Shown piece by piece: positions 39,929 to 49,500 of a stretch of DNA of 64,000 nt (position 1 is its first letter; the number at the start of each line of letters is the position of its first letter). The translations under genes and the position numbers were made by a program. The notes beneath the pieces were generated by a model. That model was not told where the DNA came from and made no database searches. It worked only from the letters and a program-made list of their open reading frames with translations. This DNA is from Crossiella sp. CA-258035 (GTDB lineage: Bacteria > Actinomycetota > Actinomycetes > Mycobacteriales > Pseudonocardiaceae), in contig NZ_CP116413.1 of assembly GCF_030064675.1 (NCBI RefSeq), positions 7,407,501 through 7,471,500 on the forward strand. The letters are read 5' to 3'.

Positions 39929-41293
39929 TCAGACGTGGCGGGGGCGGCCCGCCAGGTAGCCGACGAGCAGTTGGAGGGTCATCGCGGTGAGGACCAGCAG
40001 CAGCGAGGCGGTCCAGCCGCCGGTCCAGCCGTGCAGCATGCCGACGCCGAACGGGCCGACCGCGGCGATCAGGTAGCCCAGGCTCTGCGCCATCGCGGAG
40101 AGCTCGGCGGTGTCGGCCACGGTGCGTGAGCGCAGTGTGATGAAGGTCAGCGCGAGCGGGAACAGCCCGCCCATGCCGACGCCGAGCAGCACCACCCACA
40201 GCACCGGGGACAGCGTGGGCGCGAACAGCAGGCCCAGCACGCCGAGCAGCGAGGTCGCGGTCATCGCCACCGCCCAGCCGGACTGCGCGCGGCGGCGGGT
40301 GACCAGCGGCGGGATGATCAGCGCGGCGGGCACGCCGATGACCATCAGCGCGCCGAGCATGACGCCGGCGGTGGTCGGGTCGACGCCCGCGACGTCGCGC
40401 AGGATCTCCGGCAGCCAGCCCATCCAGGTGTAGGCGACCAGCGACTGGATGCCGAAGAAGCCGGTGACGGCCCAGGCCAGCGGGTTGCGGTACAGGCTGC
40501 GGGAGCGCCCGGCGGCCGCGGTGGTGGACGCGGCGGCCGGGTCGGGGGTGGTGGCCTGGATCGCGGCGGTGGCGGGAGTCGCGGGGGCGGCGGCGGTCTC
40601 GGCGGGGATGGCGGCCTGGTCGAGCGCGTCGTGCGCCAGGGCCGCCTCCTCCAGGGGCTGGGCGCGGCGGCGGGCCACCGCCCAGACGACCAGGGCGGTC
40701 ACCGCGAGCACCGCCCACAGCCCGACCGCGACCCGCCAGCCGCCGACCCAGCGCTCCAGCGGCGCGGTGAAGGCGGCCGCGGCGGCGCCGCCGGCGGAGA
40801 GCGCGGCGCTGTAGACGCCCATGACAAAACCGAGCCGTCCGGGGAAGGACTCCTTCACGACCACCGGGATCAGCACGTTGGCCACCGCGATCGAGGAGCA
40901 GGCCGCGAGCGTGCCGCCCAGCAGAACCGCAGGTCCGTCCAGGACTCGGAGGGCGAGTCCCAGGCCGAGCAGGCCCAGTGCGAAGCCGACGACCCGCAGC
41001 GGGCCGAAGCGGCGCGAGAGCATCGGCGCCACGAGACCGGCGAAACCGAAACACACTGTAGGCACGGCCGTTACCGCGCTGACCCAGACTGCCGAGACGC
41101 CCAGAGAATCACGGACCTCCGCCAGCACGGCAGCGAGGCTGGTCACGGCGGGACGGAGGTTGAGCGCGGCAAGCACGATACCGACGATCAACAGCGAACT
41201 GCCGCCGACGACCGCACCTGCACGGGAGCGGCCGGAAGTGGCAGGCTGAGCTGCTGACCGGATGTCGTCAGGGAGGGTCGGCGTCACGGTCAC
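39929..41293 (-). CDS. CynX/NimT-family MFS transporter
   Basis: About 454 residues with 12 predicted membrane spans. LAALNLRPAVTSLAAVLAEVRDSLG is the signature of the CynX/NimT family (cyanate and nitroimidazole exporters by name). A long Ala/Thr/Pro-rich loop (about 220-270) separates the two six-span halves. The substrate is unknown. The start is uncertain: GTG 41293 lies 6 bases after a TATAGT -10 box, suggesting a leaderless transcript; ATG 41314 would add 7 residues and lies upstream of that box. Divergent from a FadR-type regulator, which probably controls it. Confidence 0.85.
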   Translation of the reverse strand: MTVTPTLPDDIRSAAQPATSGRSRAGAVVGGSSLLIVGIVLAALNLRPAVTSLAAVLAEVRDSLGVSAVWVSAVTAVPTVCFGFAGLVAPMLSRRFGPLRVVGFALGLLGLGLALRVLDGPAVLLGGTLAACSSIAVANVLIPVVVKESFPGRLGFVMGVYSAALSAGGAAAAAFTAPLERWVGGWRVAVGLWAVLAVTALVVWAVARRRAQPLEEAALAHDALDQAAIPAETAAAPATPATAAIQATTPDPAAASTTAAAGRSRSLYRNPLAWAVTGFFGIQSLVAYTWMGWLPEILRDVAGVDPTTAGVMLGALMVIGVPAALIIPPLVTRRRAQSGWAVAMTATSLLGVLGLLFAPTLSPVLWVVLLGVGMGGLFPLALTFITLRSRTVADTAELSAMAQSLGYLIAAVGPFGVGMLHGWTGGWTASLLLVLTAMTLQLLVGYLAGRPRHV

Positions 41294-41299
41294 GCGAGT

Positions 41300-41305
41300 A
41301 CTATA
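41300..41305 (-). promoter_or_regulatory. Candidate -10 box of a leaderless CynX transcript
   Basis: On the minus strand TATAGT is followed by six bases and then GTG, the spacing typical of actinobacterial leaderless starts. The same segment lies inside the 48-base gap to the GntR regulator and could overlap its operator. No clear -35 was identified. Confidence 0.45.
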
Positions 41306-41341
41306 GGCAAACATGGGATGTCCGGATGAAAGGATGAGACT

Positions 41342-42025
41342 GTGCCGTTGGCCACTACCCGACGCACCGGCCTCGTCGAGCAGGTGATCGACCAGATGCG
41401 CACGCTGGTGACCAGCGGCGAATGGCCGATCGGGCGGCGGATTCCCGCTGAGCCCGAGCTTGTGACGGCGCTGGGCGTGGGCAGGAACACGGTCCGGGAG
41501 GCGGTCCGGGCGCTGGCGCACGCCGGGTTGCTGGAGGTGCGACAGGGTGACGGCACGTTCGTGCGCGCGACCAGTGAGCTTTCCGGCGCGGTGCGCAGGC
41601 TGTGCGATGCCGAGCTGCGCGACGTGCTGGAGGTGCGGCACGCGCTGGAGGTCGAGGGCGCGCGGCTGGCCGCGGTCCGCCGCAGCGAGGAGGAGCTGCG
41701 GCGGCTGACCGAGACCCTGGCCGAGCGGGACGCGGCGCTGGCCGCCGGGGAGTGGGAGCGGATGGTGGTCACCGACACCGCCTTCCACCTGATGCTCGTC
41801 GAGTGCTCGCAGAACCCGGTGCTCACCGAGCTGTACCGCGGGTTCACCGAGGCGGTGAAGGCCAGTGTCGCGACCACGGTGGACTCCGAGGTGGACGGCG
41901 ACCGGCACATCTCGCACCAGGACCTGCTGGCGGCGGTCCGGGACCAGGACCCCGAGCGCGCGGCCCGGGAAGCAGGCGGCTTCATCGAGGAACTGCTCTC
42001 CACCCTCGGTTCCGCCGAGCACTAG
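41342..42025 (+). CDS. FadR-subfamily GntR transcriptional regulator
   Basis: A 227-residue regulator. The winged helix has GEWPIGRRIPAEPELVTALGVGRNTVREAVRALAHAGLLEVRQGDGTFVR, the typical GntR region. The C-terminal FCD domain has LRDVLEVRHALEVEGARLAA and later His residues (TAFHLMLVE, HISHQDLL) placed like FCD metal ligands. It probably represses or activates the divergent CynX-type transporter. GTG 41342 with AAAGGA upstream. Confidence 0.92.
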   Translation: MPLATTRRTGLVEQVIDQMRTLVTSGEWPIGRRIPAEPELVTALGVGRNTVREAVRALAHAGLLEVRQGDGTFVRATSELSGAVRRLCDAELRDVLEVRHALEVEGARLAAVRRSEEELRRLTETLAERDAALAAGEWERMVVTDTAFHLMLVECSQNPVLTELYRGFTEAVKASVATTVDSEVDGDRHISHQDLLAAVRDQDPERAAREAGGFIEELLSTLGSAEH

Positions 42026-42035
42026 GCACCACGGC

Positions 42036-42069
42036 GGCCCGCCGGCTGACCGGGAACCACCGGCGGGCC
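42036..42069. terminator. Hairpin between GntR and MarR genes
   Basis: GGCCCGCCGG (42036-42045) pairs perfectly with CCGGCGGGCC (42060-42069) around a 14-base loop, 10 bases after the GntR stop. Confidence 0.6.
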
Positions 42070-42175
42070 TGTCCTCGGCCGAGGGCGGTTCTCCTCGACG
42101 GCTGACAACTGAGGCAGGCCGTGCGGCGCGGGAGGCCGGTGCGGCGGTCGCGGGCCACCGGGGACCCACGCTGAG

Positions 42176-42661
42176 CTAGCGGCTCCTGGCCCGCTGTTCG
42201 CGGGCGTCCAGGTCGGCGTTGAGGCGGGCGACCAGGCGGGCCAGGTCGCGCCGGTCCTGTTCGGGCCAGTCGGCGAGCACGCCGTGCAGCCAGGCGGCGC
42301 GGTCGGCCTGCACGACGGCGACCCGACGTCTGCCCTCCTCGGTGGCCTGCAACGGCTGGGTGCGCGCGTTGGGCGGGTTGTCGACCACCCTGGCCAGCTC
42401 GGCGCTGGTGAGCTTGGCCACATGGCGGCTGGCGGTGGACTTGTCCACGTTGAACATCCTGGCCAGCTCGCCGACGGTCAGCCCGGGCCGCGCGGAGATC
42501 ACCGCCAGGTAGGGGTACGTCGTCTGGTCCAGGCCGATGACCTCGGGATATCGGGTGGTCCAGAACCGCCAGAAGGCCTTGCGGGTGAACAGGGTCAGCT
42601 CGTGTTCGAGTGCGCCGGTGAGCTGGTCGTCCGCCGTGTTCGGTTCGGCCCGGTTCGTCAC
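42176..42661 (-). CDS. MarR-family transcriptional regulator
   Basis: About 161 residues. The winged helix shows LTVGELARMFNVDKSTASRHVAKLTSAELARVVDNPPNARTQPLQATEEGRRRV, typical of MarR. GTG 42661 is chosen because it follows GGAAGGGTGG; an ATG 81 bases upstream would start beyond the operator-containing region. The gene is divergent from asnB, and the shared 115-base region holds a perfect palindrome. It probably controls asnB and itself. No ligand can be predicted. Confidence 0.9.
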   Translation of the reverse strand: MTNRAEPNTADDQLTGALEHELTLFTRKAFWRFWTTRYPEVIGLDQTTYPYLAVISARPGLTVGELARMFNVDKSTASRHVAKLTSAELARVVDNPPNARTQPLQATEEGRRRVAVVQADRAAWLHGVLADWPEQDRRDLARLVARLNADLDAREQRARSR

Positions 42662-42703
42662 GATTCCACCCTTCCACCTGCCGCCGGGAACACCAAGCCG
42701 ACC

Positions 42704-42718
42704 GTTGCGTGACGCAAC
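42704..42718. promoter_or_regulatory. Perfect palindrome, candidate MarR operator
   Basis: GTTGCGT-G-ACGCAAC is a perfect 7+7 palindrome centred between the MarR and asnB genes (starts 42661 and 42777). Its TTGC...GCAA ends are like many MarR-family sites. It is the only strong dyad in the interval. Confidence 0.65.
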
Positions 42719-42776
42719 CATCGGGTCTACCGTCGGAGACATCCCACCAATTCAGTGCTGAAGGGGGATCTCTCTC

Positions 42777-44618
42777 ATGTGTGGAATCGCCGGCTGGGTC
42801 GGCTACCAGCGCGACCTGACCCAGGAACACGACACCGCCGCCGCGATGACCGAGACGATGGCCTGCCGGGGACCGGATGACGCCGGGCTCTGGCTGGACC
42901 GCCACGCCGCGATCGGACAGCGGCGACTGGCCATCATCGATCTTGAGGGCGGCCGTCAGCCGATGCTCGCCGAGGCGCAGGGGCGCACCACCGCGGTGCT
43001 GACCTACAGCGGCGAGGTCTACAACTTCCGCGAGCTGCGCGCCGAGCTCCAGCGCCGCGGCCACCAGTTCCGCACCGCCAGCGACACCGAGGTGGTGCTC
43101 AACGCCTACCTGGAGTGGGGCCCGTCCCTGGTGGACCGGCTCAACGGCATGTACGCCTTCGCCATCTGGGACGCCCGCACCGAGGAGCTGCTGCTGGTGC
43201 GCGACCGGATGGGCATCAAGCCGCTCTACTACTACCCCACCGCCGACGGTGTGCTCTTCGGCTCCGAGCCCAAGGCGATCCTGGCCAACCCGCTGGCCGA
43301 GGCGGTGCTGGACGCGGATGGGCTGCGCGAGGCGCTGGGCTTCGTCAAGACGCCGGAGCTGGGCATCCTGCGCGGGCTGGCGGAGGTGCGGCCCGGCTCG
43401 GTGGTCACGGTGTCCCGCAAGGGGATCAGCAAGTCCCGGTACTGGCAGCTGGAGGCCACCGAGCACACCGACGACCTGGACACCACCGTGCGCACCGTGC
43501 GGGAGCTGCTGGAGGACATCGTCGAGCGGCAGCTCATCGCGGACGTGCCGCTGTGCACGCTGCTCTCCGGCGGCCTGGACTCCAGCGCGCTGACCGCGCT
43601 GGCGGCCAAGGCGCTGACCGCGCAGGGCGCGGGTCCGGTGCGCTCGTTCTCGGTGGACTTCGCCGGGTACACCGACAACTTCCACGCCGACGCCTTCCGG
43701 GACAGCCCGGACGCGCCGTTCGTGGCCGAGGTGGCCGAGCACGTGGCCGCCGAGCACACCAACATCGTGCTGGACAACGAGGACCTGATGGACCCGGTGG
43801 TGCGCGCGGCCGCGCTGCACGCCCGCGACCTGCCCAACGGCATGGGCGAGATGGACTTCTCGCTGTACCTGCTGTTCAAGGCGATCCGCGGCCGGTCGAC
43901 GGTGGCGCTGTCCGGGGAGTCCGCCGATGAGGTCTTCGGCGGCTACAAGTGGTTCCACGACCCGGTCGCGGTCAACGGGAACACCTTCCCGTGGATCGCC
44001 GCGCGGGCGCACAGCCAGACCGAGTCCGTCTACCGCGGGCTGGCCGAGCGGCTCCAGCTGGGCGACTACGTCCAGCAGCGCTACCAGGAGGCGCTGGCCG
44101 AGGTGCCCAGGCTGGCCGGGGAGACCGGGCTGGAGGCGCGGATGCGCGAGCTGAGCTACCTCAACCTGACCCGGTTCGTGAACCTGCTGCTGGACCGCAA
44201 GGACCGGATGAGCATGGCGGTGGGTCTGGAGGTCCGGGTGCCGTTCTGCGACCACCGCCTGGTGCAGTACGTGTTCAACGCGCCGTGGGCGATGAAGACC
44301 TTCGACGGCAAGGAGAAGAGCCTGCTGCGCGCGGCCACCGCGGACGTGCTGCCGCAGTCGGTGGTGCAGCGCAAGAAGAGCCCGTACCCCTCCACCCAGG
44401 ACGCGGGGTATGAGAAGGCGCTGCGCGAGGAGCTGGCCAGGGTGATCGAGGACTCCTCCGCGCCGGTGACCGAACTGGTGCCGCGCAAGGACATCCAGAC
44501 CCTGCTGGACTCGCCGCTGGTCACCGTCGGCTCGGACTCCGCGACCCGGCGCACGGTGGAGTCGCTGCTGGGCCTGAACCGGTGGATCCTCGACTACGGC
44601 GTGCGGGTCGAGCTGTAG
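42777..44618 (+). CDS. asnB: Asparagine synthetase (glutamine-hydrolysing)
   Basis: A 613-residue class B asparagine synthetase. The glutaminase nucleophile Cys2 follows the initiator Met (MCGIAGWVG). RGPDD, RLAIIDLEGG and YSGEVYNFRELR complete the glutaminase domain; the synthetase domain has the PPi loop SGGLDSSAL and SGESADEVFGGY. It makes asparagine from aspartate, ATP and glutamine. With an intact Cys2 it is a normal synthetase and not the cyclase of the lasso cluster 13 kb away. It overlaps the convergent glycosyltransferase by 25 bases. Confidence 0.95.
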   Translation: MCGIAGWVGYQRDLTQEHDTAAAMTETMACRGPDDAGLWLDRHAAIGQRRLAIIDLEGGRQPMLAEAQGRTTAVLTYSGEVYNFRELRAELQRRGHQFRTASDTEVVLNAYLEWGPSLVDRLNGMYAFAIWDARTEELLLVRDRMGIKPLYYYPTADGVLFGSEPKAILANPLAEAVLDADGLREALGFVKTPELGILRGLAEVRPGSVVTVSRKGISKSRYWQLEATEHTDDLDTTVRTVRELLEDIVERQLIADVPLCTLLSGGLDSSALTALAAKALTAQGAGPVRSFSVDFAGYTDNFHADAFRDSPDAPFVAEVAEHVAAEHTNIVLDNEDLMDPVVRAAALHARDLPNGMGEMDFSLYLLFKAIRGRSTVALSGESADEVFGGYKWFHDPVAVNGNTFPWIAARAHSQTESVYRGLAERLQLGDYVQQRYQEALAEVPRLAGETGLEARMRELSYLNLTRFVNLLLDRKDRMSMAVGLEVRVPFCDHRLVQYVFNAPWAMKTFDGKEKSLLRAATADVLPQSVVQRKKSPYPSTQDAGYEKALREELARVIEDSSAPVTELVPRKDIQTLLDSPLVTVGSDSATRRTVESLLGLNRWILDYGVRVEL

Positions 44619-46408
44619 CAGTCGTAGAGCTGCCCTGTCCCCGGCACCAGCGCGCAGTGCGCGGTGACCCAGGACAGGGCCGCGTCCACCACGGCCGTGC
44701 CGGCAGCTGCGCCGCCGTCGAACTGAAGCGTCGGGGACGCGCCGGTGGTCCAGACGAACCGCAACTGTCCACTGTGGACATAGTGGCGCAGCTGGGCCGC
44801 GGTGGGCGCGGGGTCGTTGCCGTTGAAGCCGCCGACGGCCATCACCGGCAGGCCGGTGTCCAGGATGACCGGGGCGGCGACCAGCGCGCCCACCACGGCC
44901 ACCGCCCAGCGCTCATCGCGGAACTGGGACTCCAGGTGGGCCAGCGCGGCGGCGCTCGGGCCCTCGGCGCGGTCCGGGGCGAACCTGACGGCGGGCGTGG
45001 GTTGCGCGATCGGGAAGGTCACCGAGGTCTTCGCGGTCAGCGGGGTCACCGCGTAGGCGGCGGGTCCGGCAAGGGCCGCGAGCAGTCCGGCGCTCGCGGT
45101 GAGCGCGGTCGCCCGGCGGGAGAAACGGCCGCCCAGCAACGGGATGGCCAGCGCGACCGAGGTGGCCAGGCCGAGCAGCGCGACGGTGACCGGCAGCCAG
45201 GGCAGGTAGTCCGGGGTGCGGCCGAGCAGGGTCGCACCCCAGAAGCCGGTCAGTCCCGCGGTCACCGGCAGCAGCCAGCCCCAGTGCGAGCGGTCCCGGT
45301 GCAGCCGCCACAGCGCGGTCGCGCCCGCACCGGCCACCACGGCCAGCGGCGGGGCCAGCGCGACCGTGTAGTAGGTGTGCCAGATCCCGGCGGCGGTGGA
45401 GAACACGACCGCGGTGGTGAGCAGCCAGCCACCCCACAGCAGAAGTTCGGCGCGCTGCCGCCGCAGCACCAGCGCGGCCACAGAACCCAGTAGCGCCAAC
45501 GGGAACAGCCAGGCGATCTGGCCGCCGACCTCGCCGCTGAGCAGCCGGTCCCAGCCGCTGGCGTTGCCCCCGCCGCCACCACCGGCGTTCAGCCCTGGCG
45601 AGCCGACCCGGTTCTGGCCCAGCAGGCGGCCGAACCCGTTGTAGCCGAACAGCAGCTCGCTGACCGTGTTGTCGGTGCTGCTGCCGATGAAGGGCCGCTC
45701 GGCCGGGTCGACCGAGTCCACCGCGAGCAGCCAGGACAGGCTCACCCCGAGCAGCACCACCCCGGCCAGGCCGAGCCGGAGCAGCTTGCGCCACCAGGGC
45801 CCGCTGACACCGACCAGGTAGGCGGCGGCCGCGGCGGGCACGATCAGGTAAGCCTGCAACATCTTGGTGTTGAAGGCCAGGCCGACGGCCAGCGCGCAGG
45901 CCAGCAGCGGCAGCAGGCGACCGGAGCGGACCGCGTTGGACAGCGCCCAGGCGGCCAGGGTGAGCAGCAGGACCAGCAGGGTGTCCGGGTTGTTGTGCCG
46001 GGTCACCGCGACCACCACCGGGGTCAGGGTGAGCGCCAGCGCGGCCAGGATGCCCGCTGCTGGGCCAAAAGCGCGTCTGGTCACGTGGTGCACCACCGCG
46101 ACCGCGGCCACCCCGGCCACGGCCTGCGGCAGCAGGATGCTCCAGCTGGAGAAGCCGAACGCCTTGGCGGACAAGGCCTGCACCCACAGCGCCAGCGGCG
46201 GCTTGTCCACCGTGATGAAACCACCGGCGTCCAGCGACCCGTAGAAGAAGGCCGACCAGCTCTTGGTGGCGCTGAGCACCGCCGCGGAGTAGTAGGTGTT
46301 GGCGAAGCCGTTGGTGGACAGGGCCCAGGTGTAGAGCACCGAGGCCAGTGCCAGCACCGCGGCGAGGGCGGGCCGGGACCAGCGGGGCTGGCGCGTGCGG
46401 TCGGTCAC
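44594..46408 (-). CDS. GT39/ArnT-like membrane glycosyltransferase
   Basis: A 604-residue integral membrane protein with about 11 spans. The N-terminal GFANTYYSAAVLSATKSW and the FITVDKPPLALWVQ loop carry the acidic residues used by GT-C polyprenyl-phosphate sugar transferases of family 39/ArnT. A Gly-rich loop (GGGGGGN) lies in the middle. The last 100 residues form an extracytoplasmic domain with PVMAVGGFNGNDPAPT. It likely transfers a sugar from a lipid carrier to an extracytoplasmic acceptor. GTG 46408 lacks a strong Shine-Dalgarno. Its 3' end lies inside the end of asnB. Confidence 0.87.
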   Translation of the reverse strand: MTDRTRQPRWSRPALAAVLALASVLYTWALSTNGFANTYYSAAVLSATKSWSAFFYGSLDAGGFITVDKPPLALWVQALSAKAFGFSSWSILLPQAVAGVAAVAVVHHVTRRAFGPAAGILAALALTLTPVVVAVTRHNNPDTLLVLLLTLAAWALSNAVRSGRLLPLLACALAVGLAFNTKMLQAYLIVPAAAAAYLVGVSGPWWRKLLRLGLAGVVLLGVSLSWLLAVDSVDPAERPFIGSSTDNTVSELLFGYNGFGRLLGQNRVGSPGLNAGGGGGGNASGWDRLLSGEVGGQIAWLFPLALLGSVAALVLRRQRAELLLWGGWLLTTAVVFSTAAGIWHTYYTVALAPPLAVVAGAGATALWRLHRDRSHWGWLLPVTAGLTGFWGATLLGRTPDYLPWLPVTVALLGLATSVALAIPLLGGRFSRRATALTASAGLLAALAGPAAYAVTPLTAKTSVTFPIAQPTPAVRFAPDRAEGPSAAALAHLESQFRDERWAVAVVGALVAAPVILDTGLPVMAVGGFNGNDPAPTAAQLRHYVHSGQLRFVWTTGASPTLQFDGGAAAGTAVVDAALSWVTAHCALVPGTGQLYDCYSSTRTP

Positions 46409-46481
46409 GGGAGCAGGCTGACCGCCGTGGCTGGGAGCCAGGTGGGAACCCGCTGGGAGTCAGCCCGGAGCGGGGCATGGG

Positions 46482-46520
46482 GAACGGGCGCGGCCGGGAA
46501 GGACACGGCCGCGCCCGTTC
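46482..46520 (-). terminator. Terminator after the alpha-1,3-glucanase gene
   Basis: A perfect 15-base stem GAACGGGCGCGGCCG/CGGCCGCGCCCGTTC with a 9-base loop lies 13 bases beyond the stop codon of the minus-strand gene. Confidence 0.75.
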
Positions 46521-46533
46521 GTCGGTGGCGCGG

Positions 46534-49500
46534 TCAGTTGCGGTTGATGGTGAAGGTGGAGGTGGTGTTGCGGATGTCGGTGTGGTTGTTCCAGAGGCGG
46601 AGGTTGTTGAAGGTGACCGAGCCGACCGCGGGGCCCTGACCGGGTTCCGGCAGCTCGTTGGCCCACAGGCCGAAGCCGGACTTGGCGTCGAAGGCGTCGG
46701 CGCTCTTGCGGGCGCCGGAGATGGAGACGTTGGTGAACACCGTGTCGGTGATCGGGTTCTCCGGCTGGCCGGGACTGCGGTACTTGGTCTGGAACATGAT
46801 GCCGCTGTAGGTCGGGTCGATGATGTCCACATCGGACACCCGGATGTTGCGGAAGACCTTGGAGGCGGAGAACACCCAGATGCCCGGGAACGTCTGGGCG
46901 CCCCAGAAGTGGCCGCCCGCCCGGACGATGGAGATGTTCTCGAACCTCGTCGGCCCCGGCCCGAAGCCGTTCATCGGATAGCCGAAGTCCAGCGAGGAGA
47001 TGGTGATGCCGGAGTAGACCAGGGTGTCCGCGATGTAGATGTTGCGGAAGGTGTTGTCGTAGCCGCCGTAGACCGCGACCCCGGCCGCCCGCCAGGTCAG
47101 CGTGGAGGTCAGGTTCTCGTAGACGTTGTTCCTGATGTCCGCGCCACCGGCGTCGATCGCGGAGAACAGCGCGAAGCTGTCGTCACCGCTGGCCCGCGAG
47201 TCGTTGTTGACCACGTGGTTGTCGGTGCTGCCGTTGGTCATGTTGATCGCGTCGGCGAACATGTTGCGGATCCGGGAGTTCTTGATGGTGATCCGGTCGG
47301 TGTTCGCGCCCCAGTACAGGCACACCATGTGCTCGTTCCAGATGTTGTCGATGACGATGTCGCTGACGTTCTGGAAGTCGAACACCTTGCCGGGACCGTC
47401 GATCCGCGAGGTGTAGTTGCCGAAGTAGGCGAAGTTGGCGAAGGAGGACCCGCTCGCGCTGCCCTCGGCCCGGAAGCCGACGTCGGTGTTGGCCTGACCG
47501 GCCGGCGCGTGGAACCTGGTGAACCACGGCCCGGCTCCGGTGATCCTGACCGCCTTGCCGTAGACCTGGAACTTGCTGCTGGTCTGGTAGTCACCGGCGG
47601 GCAGGTACACCCCGATCAGGGTGCCGGTGGTGTCCATCCGGACCTTGTCCAGCGCGTTCTGCACGTCCTGGTGGCCGAAGCCGCCGGGCACGGCGTACTT
47701 GGCCGGGTCGGGGCTGGCCATCGGCGCGACCTGCTCGGTGTTGATGAAGTCGATCGCGTAGCTGCTGGTGTTGCCGCCGTCCTTCTGCAGCTTGATCTTG
47801 CTGCCCTTGGGGATGGTGCTGCCGAACATCAGGTTCGCCTCGTCGTAGATGTGCCGGGGGCCGCCCGCGCCGGGTGAGTTCTCCGGGCTGGCCTCGGCGC
47901 CGTAGAGCCAGGCGTACCTGGAGGTCAGGGTGATCGGCTTGTGCGGCTGGCCGTTGACGTAGACGTTGAGCGTGGCGTCGATGCCGCCGCCACCGGGGGC
48001 GTCCGGGATGGAGAAGCGGGTCACCAGGGTGTTGGTCTCGGCCCTGGTGGTGAACTCCACGAAGCTGCCGGTGCTGTTCAGGGTGACCGCGCGGCGGCCG
48101 GAGGCCTCACCGGCGAGGTCGCCGATGGTGCGGTTCGGGCCGATCACCTGCGCGCCGCCGCCGGTGACCGCGTCCTCGGCCTCGTACAGGTCGTAGGGCA
48201 TGTTCGCGCCCCTGCCCACGAACAGGGCCTGGGTGCTGGTGTTGTTGGCGCGCTTGACCGGCAGCTCGTTGGCGTCCTCGGCCAGCACCACCCGCACCGA
48301 GTGCCTGCCCGCCGCGGACGGCCAGCTGCCCAGGTTCACCGGGGCGGTGGTGGCACCGGCGGCGATGACCCCGTGGTGCGCGCCGGTCAGGGTGCGGACC
48401 ACGGTTCCGTTGCCGTCCAGCACGTTCAGCGTGATGCCGTGCGCGCCCGTGGCCGAGGCGATGCTGCCCTGGTTGCGGATGGCCACCGCGAACTCGACCG
48501 CGGCCCCGGGGGCAGGGTTGTTCGGGGTCCAGCTGACCGAGGCGGCCACCAGGTCCGAGCTGGACACCGGGTTCACCGTGAGCTGACTGGCGTTGGTGTG
48601 GCTGTTGTCGGTCTCGTTCTGCTCGACGACCGCGTTGTCCTCGTCGACCTTGGCGGTCAGCGGGTAGCTGCCCGCGTCCCTCGGGCCGATGTCGGCGGTG
48701 ACGGTGGTGCTCGCTCCCGCGGCCAGGCCCCCGACCGCGGCGGTGCCGACCCTGTTCTCCCCCAGGTAGAAGTTGACACCGGTGGCGGTCGAGGCGGCGC
48801 TGCCGGTGTTGCGCACGGTCGCGCTCAGCCGGACCGGGTCGGTCTCCACCGGGGTGGCCGGGGTCCAGGAGCTGCCGGTGACGGTCAGGTTCGGGTTGGG
48901 CGCGGGGGTGCCGAGCACCTGGAACTCCGCGACCTGCCCGGCGGGCGCGCCGGTGTTGCCGGTGAAGCGGAGCTGGATGTCGGCGGCTCTGCCCTTCGCG
49001 GCGATGGTCACCGTGTTGCCGGTGGCCGGGTCGAAGACGTGCTGGGCGGATGCGGCCAGCTGGCTGAACGCGCCGCCGCCCTGGTCCCGGCCGAGCACCT
49101 CCAGGGTCTGGGTACGGCGGCCCCACGCGGTGCTGGGGTCGAGCTTGAGCACCACCGAGCTGACGTCGGCGTTCGAGCCGAGGGACACTGTGAGCGTGTT
49201 CGGGTAGCCCGCGCCGCCCTCCCAGTAGGTCTGCGCGTTGTTGTCGTTGGCGTTGGCCGCGACGAAGTTGTGCACGTGCGAGGAGGCGGTGATCGGCTTG
49301 CCCTGGGCCAGGTTCGTGCCGTTGTCCGGGCCGGTGCGGGTGACCGTGTTGCTGTTGGGCGAGGCGTTGCCCGCGGCGTCGCGCGCCCGCACGTGGTAGC
49401 TGACGGTCGCGTTCACCGGCTGGGTGTCGGTGTGGCTGAGCACGTTCCCGGCCACCCGGCTGCGCAGGGTGTTGTTGGCGTAGATGTCGTAGCCGGTGAC

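Noticed and set aside
41982-44255. Long minus-strand frame through asnB
   Set aside because: Antisense shadow; asnB has complete motifs and the composition of the frame is that of a complement.
42777-44618. asnB as a second lasso cyclase
   Set aside because: It has the Cys2 glutaminase nucleophile and full asparagine synthetase length, and no precursor or B protein lies nearby.
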